From: Anaerococcus vaginimassiliensis
GTDB lineage: Bacteria; Bacillota; Clostridia; Tissierellales; Peptoniphilaceae
Assembly (NCBI RefSeq): GCF_900626155.1
Contig: NZ_LR130844.1
Coordinates: 1,054,277-1,118,276, forward strand
Length of the DNA stretch: 64,000 nt
Direction of reading: 5' to 3'
The stretch's first letter is position 1. Every line of letters starts with the position of its first letter. Positions 57,942 to 64,000 of the stretch are shown here, one piece after another. The position numbers were made by a program, and so were the translations under genes. Below the pieces are notes generated by a model, which was not told the origin of the DNA, ran no database searches, and saw only the letters and a program-made list of their open reading frames with translations.

Positions 57942-60900
57942 ATGGCCCAATTCCATGAACAAATGTTTGGAAGAACTAAGAGAAAAAGTTTCTCCAAATT
58001 TCCTCAAGTATTAGATTTACCAAATTTATTAAAAGTCCAAAAAGATTCATATGAATGGTTTTTAAAAGAAGGTCTAGGTGAAATATTAGAAGATATTTCC
58101 CCAATTGAAGACTATAATGGAAACCTAATTCTAGAATTTATTGGCTATGAATTTGATGAAGAAACAAAATATTCTGTAAAAGAATCTAAATACAAGGATG
58201 CAACATATGCCAGAGACCTTAAGGTTAAGGCTAGACTTATAAATAAAGAAACAGAAGAAGTTAAGGAACAAGAAGTTTTCATGGGAGATTTCCCAATGAT
58301 GACCGATTCAGCAACCTTCGTTATCAACGGTGCTGAGAGAGTTATTGTAAGTCAGCTTGTAAGATCTCCTGGGGTTTATTATGCGGAAGAGACAGACAAG
58401 AGCGGGGATATGATGTATTCTTCTACAGTAATCCCTAACCGTGGTGCTTGGATTGAGTTTGATACAGATGCAAGTCATACTGTAAATGTTAGATTAGATA
58501 GAACTAGAAAACTCCCAGCTACAACCCTAGTTCGTGCGCTTTTGTTTGAAAGCGATGAAGAAATAATAAACGCTTTGGGTGATACTAAACACCTAAGAAA
58601 CACTCTAGAAAAAGAAAATTCTGAAACAAGCGAAGAAGCCCTAATAGAAATATATAGAAAGCTAAAACCAGGCGATCCAGCCAGCGTTGAGTCTGCAACA
58701 AATTTAATAAACAATCTTCTATTTGATGATAGAAGATATGACCTTGCTAGAGTTGGTAGATACAAATACAACTTAAAACTTGCCCTTGCTAATAGGATTG
58801 AAGGTCTTCGTGCAAAAGACGATATCATAGATCCAGAAACTGGAGAGTTTTTCGTAGCAGCTGGAGATGTAATATCCAAAGATACTGCTCAAGCTATTGA
58901 AAATGCAGGTGTTGTAACAGTAGATGTTATCAAAAAGGATGAATATTCCGGCGAAGATAAGGTACTTAGAGTTGTAGGAAATAACTTTGTAGATTTATAT
59001 TCTTTCGAAGAGCTTAAAGATGTAGATGTAAGTGTTGATGACTTTAGCGAGAAAGTTTACTTCCCTGTTATGAGAGAAATAATAGATGAAGCAAGCTCTC
59101 CTGAAGAGATTAAAACTCTTATGGAAAGAAGAAAGAAAGAGCTCTGTCCAAAACACATCACAAAATCTGATATCCTAGCAGTAGTTAATTATCAATTTAA
59201 CTTGTTTGAAGGAATTGGTTATGTTGATGACATCGACCACTTAGGAAACAGACGTGTCAGAGGAGTAGGTGAACTTCTTCAAAATCAATTTAGAGTAGGA
59301 CTTGCCAGAATGGAAAGAGTTGTTCGTGAGAGAATGACAACTCAAGATCCAGATCTTGCAACTCCACAAGGCTTAATCAACATAAAACCTGTAACAGCAG
59401 TTATAAAAGAATTCTTTGGTTCATCCCAATTATCCCAATTCATGGACCAAACAAACCCAATGAGCGAATTAACTCACAAGAGAAGATTATCTGCTCTTGG
59501 ACCAGGTGGTTTGTCAAGAGATAGAGCTGGTGTCGAAGTAAGAGACGTACACGATTCTCACTACGGAAGAATCTGTCCAATAGAAACACCAGAAGGACCA
59601 AACATCGGTCTGATTACATCTCTAACAACTTATGCTAGAGTAAATAAATACGGATTTATCGAAACACCTTACAGAGTTGTAAAAGAAGGTGGAGTAGTAA
59701 CAGATGAAATCGACTATCTAACAGCAGATATTGAAGATAATTTCATCATTGCTCAAGCCAACGAACCATTAGATGAAAACAATAGATTTATAAATGACAG
59801 AGTTTCTGGTCGTGGACTAAAGGGTGAAAATGATATTTATCCAAGAGAAAAAATCCAATACATGGACGTTTCTCCTCAACAGATCGTATCTGTAGGAGCA
59901 AGCTTGATACCATTCTTGGAAAACGACGACTCTACTCGTGCACTAATGGGTGCCAACATGCAACGTCAGGCAGTTCCACTAATCAAATCTGAAGCTCCAA
60001 TTGTAGCTACAGGTATAGAACACAGGGCTGCTAAAGACTCAGGTGTATGTGTAGTTTCAAGATCTAAGGGTGAAGTAGTTTACGTTGGAGATGAGCATAT
60101 CAAGGTCAAAAGAGACTCTGATGGTGAAATCGAAGATTATGAATTACTAAAATTTGAAAGAGCCAACCAAGGAACAACTATTAACCAAAGACCAATCGTC
60201 AAAAGAGGAGATAAGGTTGAGGCTAATGAAATCCTTGCAGATGGTCCATCAACAGACAATGGAGAACTTGCCCTTGGTAAAAATATCCTAATAGCCTTTA
60301 CAACTTGGGAAGGATATAACTTCGAGGATGCTATGCTTCTAAACGAAGAACTTGTTATGGACGATGTCCTAACATCAGTTCACATAGAAGAGCATGAGTG
60401 TGAAGCAAGAGAAACTAAACTTGGTGCAGAAGAGATTACTAAGGATATTCCAAATGTCGGCGATGATATGAAAAAAGATCTAGACGAAAATGGAATCATT
60501 AGAATCGGTGCAGAAGTTAAGAGCGGAGACATCCTTGTAGGTAAAGTTTCACCAAAAGGTGAGACAGAACTTTCACCAGAAGAAAGACTTCTTCGTGCAA
60601 TCTTTGGAGAAAAGGCGCGTGAAGTTCGTGATACATCTCTAAAAGTACCACACGGTGAGAGCGGAATAGTAGTTGACGTTAAAGAATACAACAAAAAAGA
60701 TGGAGACGAACTATCTCCAGGTGTAAATAAAGTAATCAGAGTGTATGTAGCTGCCAAAAGAAAGATCATGGTAGGAGATAAGATGTGCGGTCGTCATGGT
60801 AACAAGGGTGTCGTATCTCGTATTCTTCCTAGAGAAGATATGCCATTCTTGCCAGACGGAACTCCACTTCAAATCTGCCTAAACCCACTAGGTATCCCAA

Positions 60901-61661
60901 GCCGTATGAACCTTGGTCAGGTACTAGAAGTTCATATGGGTCTTGCTGCAAGAACTATGGGTTGGAAGATAGCTACTCCAGTATTTGATGGAGCGCTCGA
61001 TACAGAAATAGAAGAAGTATTAGAAGAAGCTAAAAAGACAGCACCTTTCGTTAATAAAACAGGTAAAATCACCCTTCGTGATGGTAGAACAGGACTTCCT
61101 TTCGAAAACCCAGTTACAGTAGGTGTAATGTATATGCTTAAACTTCACCACATGGTTGAAGAAAAAATCCACGCAAGATCTATTGGACCATACTCACTTG
61201 TAACCCAACAACCACTAGGTGGTAAGGCGCAATTCGGTGGTCAAAGATTTGGTGAGATGGAGGTTTGGGCACTTGAAGCTTATGGTGCAAGTCATACCCT
61301 CCAAGAAATCCTAACTGTAAAATCAGATGATGTTACAGGAAGAGTTAAGACTTATGAATCAATAGTTAAGGGTGAAAATATTCCTGAACCAGGTACACCA
61401 GAATCATTCAAGGTTCTTGTAAAGGAACTTCAATCACTTGCCCTAGATGTAGAACTTCTTGACAATGAAGGTGAAGTAATCGAGCTTAAAGAAAATATTG
61501 ATGAACAAGACAGATTTAGTCAAGTAGACAAGATCGATGCTTCAAAGATTAAAAGTATAACAGGAAATCTAGGCAAAGATACAAATAAAGAAAAAACAAC
61601 TACAAAAGCTACTTCTAAAAAAGAAGGCGAAGAAAAACCAGCAAGTAAGATAGAAGAATAG
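57942..61661 (+). CDS. rpoB: RNA polymerase beta subunit
   Basis: 1239-residue core subunit. The family runs through the whole protein; the rifampicin-binding region [32 protein letters not shown] (about 490-525) carries the wild-type residues Asp (FMDQT), His (THKRR) and Ser (RRLSAL), so rifampicin resistance is not indicated. [11 protein letters not shown] and [27 protein letters not shown] are also present. The C-terminus ends with a Lys/Glu/Thr-rich tail of about 40 residues. AAGGAG precedes the ATG. rplL is not directly upstream as in the common gene order. Confidence 0.98.
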   Translation: MAQFHEQMFGRTKRKSFSKFPQVLDLPNLLKVQKDSYEWFLKEGLGEILEDISPIEDYNGNLILEFIGYEFDEETKYSVKESKYKDATYARDLKVKARLINKETEEVKEQEVFMGDFPMMTDSATFVINGAERVIVSQLVRSPGVYYAEETDKSGDMMYSSTVIPNRGAWIEFDTDASHTVNVRLDRTRKLPATTLVRALLFESDEEIINALGDTKHLRNTLEKENSETSEEALIEIYRKLKPGDPASVESATNLINNLLFDDRRYDLARVGRYKYNLKLALANRIEGLRAKDDIIDPETGEFFVAAGDVISKDTAQAIENAGVVTVDVIKKDEYSGEDKVLRVVGNNFVDLYSFEELKDVDVSVDDFSEKVYFPVMREIIDEASSPEEIKTLMERRKKELCPKHITKSDILAVVNYQFNLFEGIGYVDDIDHLGNRRVRGVGELLQNQFRVGLARMERVVRERMTTQDPDLATPQGLINIKPVTAVIKEFFGSSQLSQFMDQTNPMSELTHKRRLSALGPGGLSRDRAGVEVRDVHDSHYGRICPIETPEGPNIGLITSLTTYARVNKYGFIETPYRVVKEGGVVTDEIDYLTADIEDNFIIAQANEPLDENNRFINDRVSGRGLKGENDIYPREKIQYMDVSPQQIVSVGASLIPFLENDDSTRALMGANMQRQAVPLIKSEAPIVATGIEHRAAKDSGVCVVSRSKGEVVYVGDEHIKVKRDSDGEIEDYELLKFERANQGTTINQRPIVKRGDKVEANEILADGPSTDNGELALGKNILIAFTTWEGYNFEDAMLLNEELVMDDVLTSVHIEEHECEARETKLGAEEITKDIPNVGDDMKKDLDENGIIRIGAEVKSGDILVGKVSPKGETELSPEERLLRAIFGEKAREVRDTSLKVPHGESGIVVDVKEYNKKDGDELSPGVNKVIRVYVAAKRKIMVGDKMCGRHGNKGVVSRILPREDMPFLPDGTPLQICLNPLGIPSRMNLGQVLEVHMGLAARTMGWKIATPVFDGALDTEIEEVLEEAKKTAPFVNKTGKITLRDGRTGLPFENPVTVGVMYMLKLHHMVEEKIHARSIGPYSLVTQQPLGGKAQFGGQRFGEMEVWALEAYGASHTLQEILTVKSDDVTGRVKTYESIVKGENIPEPGTPESFKVLVKELQSLALDVELLDNEGEVIELKENIDEQDRFSQVDKIDASKIKSITGNLGKDTNKEKTTTKATSKKEGEEKPASKIEE

Positions 61662-61669
61662 GGGTATAA

Positions 61670-64000
61670 ATGAGCGAATTAAACCAATTTGATGGGATGA
61701 GGATGAAAATCGCATCCGCTGAAAAAATTAGATCATGGTCTCACGGCGAAGTTAAAAAGCCTGAGACTATCAACTATAGAACCCTAAAACCAGAAAAGGA
61801 TGGACTTTTCTGTGAAAAAATCTTTGGACCTACAAAAGATTACGAATGCTCTTGTGGAAAATATAAGAGAATCAGATACAAGGGTGTTGTTTGTGAAAAA
61901 TGTGGGGTAGAAGTAACAAAATCTAAAGTTCGTCGTGAAAGAATGGGCCATATTGAACTTGCAGCTCCAGTAAGTCACATATGGTATTTCAAGGGAATTC
62001 CTTCAAAGATGGGACTTCTCCTTGACATGAGCCCAAGAGTTTTAGAGAAAATCTTATACTTTGCATCTTATGTAGTAATCAACCCAGGTTCAACAGACCT
62101 AATGGAAAAACAAGAAATCTCTGAAAATGAATACCAAGATGTCCTAGAAGCTTATCCAGATGACATGGAATTTAAGGCTGCTATGGGAGCTGAAGCTGTA
62201 AAAGAGCTTTTATCAAACATTGACCTTAAGAGAGAATATGAACTTCTACTAAAGGAACTTGACGAATCAACAGGTCAAAAGAAGGTTAGAGTTTCAAGAA
62301 GACTTGAAGTTGTAGATGCATTTTTAACAAGCGGCAACAAACCGGAATGGATGATTCTAGATGTTCTTCCAGTAATGCCACCAGAGTTAAGACCAATGGT
62401 TCAACTTGAAGGTGGAAGATTTGCAACAAGTGACTTAAACGACCTTTACAGAAGAGTAATCAACAGAAATAACAGACTAAAAAGACTACTAGATATTGGA
62501 GCTCCTGAAATCATCGTTCGTAACGAAAAAAGAATGCTCCAAGAAGCTGTTGATGCTCTAATAGATAATGGTAGAAGAGGACGTGCTGTAACAGGTGCAT
62601 CTAACAGAAACATGAAATCTCTATCTGACCTACTTAAAGGAAAATCAGGTAGATTTAGACAAAACCTTCTAGGTAAGAGGGTAGACTATTCAGGTCGTTC
62701 AGTAATCGTTGTTGGACCAGACCTTAAATTTAATCAATGTGGACTTCCTCAAGAAATGGCACTTGAGTTATTCAAACCATTTATCATGAACAAGGTAGTA
62801 GATAGTGGAATAAGCCACAACCTAAAATCTGCTAAAAAAATGGTAGAGAAAAAAGACCCAAGAGTATATGAAATCCTAGAAGAAGTTATTAAAGATCACC
62901 CAGTACTACTAAACCGTGCCCCTACTCTACACAGACTTGGTATCCAAGCATTTGAGCCAAAACTTGTAGAAGGTAAGGCAATTAAACTTCATCCACTTGC
63001 TTGTAACGCCTTTAACGCCGACTTCGATGGAGACCAAATGGCTATCCACTTACCTCTATCAAACGAAGCACAAATAGAAGCAAGACTCTTGATGATGTCA
63101 ACAAATAACATTCTTGGTCTAAAAGATGGAAAGCCAATCACAACTCCATCTCAAGATATGGTTCTTGGTGCATATTACTTAACAACAATCAAAGAAGGTG
63201 CCAAGGGCGAAGGAATGGTATTTGAATCTATAGATGAAATGATGAAGGCTCTAACAGCAGGATATGTTGAATACCAATCTAGGGTTTCAGTTAGAATCAA
63301 AAAAGATCCACAAGATCCAGGAAAAGTCGTTGAATCATCAGTAGGTAGATTTATCTACAATCAAGGAATCCCACAAGATCTTGGCTATGTAAACAGAAAA
63401 GAAGATCCATACTCTCTAGAAATAGATACAGTTGCAGATTCTGGAACATTAAAAGATATAGTAGATAAATGTTTCAGAAAACACGGCAATATCAAAACAG
63501 CAGAAGTGCTTGATTATATCAAACACACAGGCTATAAATACTCAACCCTATCAGGACTAACTGTATCAATGTCAGACGTTAACATTCCAAAAGAAAAATG
63601 GGATCTAATAGGAAAAGCTGACGATGAAGTTGATAAATACGATAAACTTTACAGAAGAGGTCTAATAACAGATCAAGAAAGATACGAAAAAGTAATAGAT
63701 ATTTGGGGCAAGACAACAAACCTTGTAACAGATGCTTTGCTTAACGACCTAAAATCAGATAACAACATCAAGATATTTGCTGACTCTGGTGCCCGTGGTT
63801 CTACAAACCAAATCAGACAGCTAGGTGGTATGCGTGGACTTATGAGTCAGGCCGATGGTAAAATCATTGAAATTCCAATCAAGGCTAACTTTAGAGAAGG
63901 TCTTTCTGTACAAGAATACTTTATCTCAACCCACGGATCTCGTAAGGGTCTAACAGATACTGCTCTTAGAACTGCCGATTCAGGTTACCTAACTAGAAGA
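61670..64000 (+). CDS. rpoC: RNA polymerase beta' subunit (5' part, runs off the window)
   Basis: The frame is open from ATG 61670 (eight bases after rpoB, AGGGG before it) to the window end, 777 codons. It begins [20 protein letters not shown]; the N-terminal zinc site CSCG...CEKC (about 61-78) and the catalytic [10 protein letters not shown] motif (Asp451, Asp453, Asp455) are intact, and [13 protein letters not shown]-like sequence (bridge/funnel region, [11 protein letters not shown]) occurs near 705. The 3' end is beyond the window. Confidence 0.98.
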   Translation, partial: MSELNQFDGMRMKIASAEKIRSWSHGEVKKPETINYRTLKPEKDGLFCEKIFGPTKDYECSCGKYKRIRYKGVVCEKCGVEVTKSKVRRERMGHIELAAPVSHIWYFKGIPSKMGLLLDMSPRVLEKILYFASYVVINPGSTDLMEKQEISENEYQDVLEAYPDDMEFKAAMGAEAVKELLSNIDLKREYELLLKELDESTGQKKVRVSRRLEVVDAFLTSGNKPEWMILDVLPVMPPELRPMVQLEGGRFATSDLNDLYRRVINRNNRLKRLLDIGAPEIIVRNEKRMLQEAVDALIDNGRRGRAVTGASNRNMKSLSDLLKGKSGRFRQNLLGKRVDYSGRSVIVVGPDLKFNQCGLPQEMALELFKPFIMNKVVDSGISHNLKSAKKMVEKKDPRVYEILEEVIKDHPVLLNRAPTLHRLGIQAFEPKLVEGKAIKLHPLACNAFNADFDGDQMAIHLPLSNEAQIEARLLMMSTNNILGLKDGKPITTPSQDMVLGAYYLTTIKEGAKGEGMVFESIDEMMKALTAGYVEYQSRVSVRIKKDPQDPGKVVESSVGRFIYNQGIPQDLGYVNRKEDPYSLEIDTVADSGTLKDIVDKCFRKHGNIKTAEVLDYIKHTGYKYSTLSGLTVSMSDVNIPKEKWDLIGKADDEVDKYDKLYRRGLITDQERYEKVIDIWGKTTNLVTDALLNDLKSDNNIKIFADSGARGSTNQIRQLGGMRGLMSQADGKIIEIPIKANFREGLSVQEYFISTHGSRKGLTDTALRTADSGYLTRR

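Noticed and set aside
59400-59540. Rifampicin-resistance substitutions in rpoB
   Set aside because: The Asp, His and Ser positions of the resistance-determining region are wild type.

Overview
This window is an A+T-rich chromosomal segment with strong Shine-Dalgarno sites (AGGAGG), consensus sigma-A promoters and many intrinsic terminators. It looks like a low-GC Firmicute. The mix of genes suggests an anaerobic Gram-positive coccus of the Peptoniphilaceae (Anaerococcus-like): an extracytosolic flavin reductase, class III fructose bisphosphatase, giant wall-anchored SHIRT/MucBP protein, PFL/UPF0210 protein and DUF1858 protein. The genus is inferred from gene content, not proven. No rRNA, tRNA, CRISPR array or intact prophage was seen.

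Layout. 1-3.2 kb: end of clpX, then lon and engB (protein quality control plus ribosome assembly GTPase), followed by an IS3-like terminal palindrome. 3.4-5.3 kb: a secreted FMN/FAD reductase lipoprotein. 5.6-6.2 kb: xpt on the minus strand. 6.3-9.8 kb: a fructose operon (DeoR-type regulator, 1-phosphofructokinase, PTS EIIABC). 9.9-11.7 kb: three small minus-strand genes, two forming a secreted-protein/membrane-protein pair that resembles a bacteriocin/immunity unit. 11.9-14.6 kb: a membrane-anchored HExxH protein, an M18 aminopeptidase and a thiamine-binding protein. 14.9-19.9 kb: a complete dipeptide/oligopeptide ABC transporter. 20-22.1 kb: trpP behind a tryptophan T-box, then a purine permease. 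22.3-27.6 kb: CNNM/CorC protein, CBS-type pyrophosphatase, Nudix hydrolase, the orphaned tail of a surface protein, and a dicarboxylate/amino-acid symporter. 27.6-33.8 kb: DUF1858 protein, htpG with a CIRCE operator, veg with tandem promoters, PHP phosphatase, MATE exporter and pyridoxal kinase-like gene. 33.9-39.4 kb: cardiolipin synthase, a GntR/ABC (YtrA-like) operon, dCMP deaminase and a HAD phosphatase. 39.4-42.8 kb: a PfkB kinase with an altered active-site loop, then ddl-murF. 43.2-46.5 kb: a WalR-box-preceded SH3b/transglycosylase-like wall protein, ACT-domain protein, UPF0210 protein and cyclophilin. 46.7-53.2 kb: a 2168-residue wall-anchored repeat protein. 53.3-54.2 kb: a decayed ISL3-type insertion sequence. 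54.2-57.7 kb: fbp, a membrane protein and a nitroreductase. 57.8-64 kb: rpoB and the first three quarters of rpoC.

How the parts relate. Fructose enters as fructose-1-phosphate and is converted to fructose-1,6-bisphosphate; fbp gives the reverse gluconeogenic step, which fits growth on peptides and amino acids through the ABC transporter, M18 peptidase, TrpP and the symporter. Cell-envelope work is heavily represented (ddl, murF, Cls, the WalR-box gene, the surface proteins).

The most unusual structure is a pair of roughly 200-bp palindromic elements (5397-5596 and 35494-35691). Each sits inside a transcription terminator whose hairpin is duplicated on both sides, and the two copies differ by a compensatory base-pair change.
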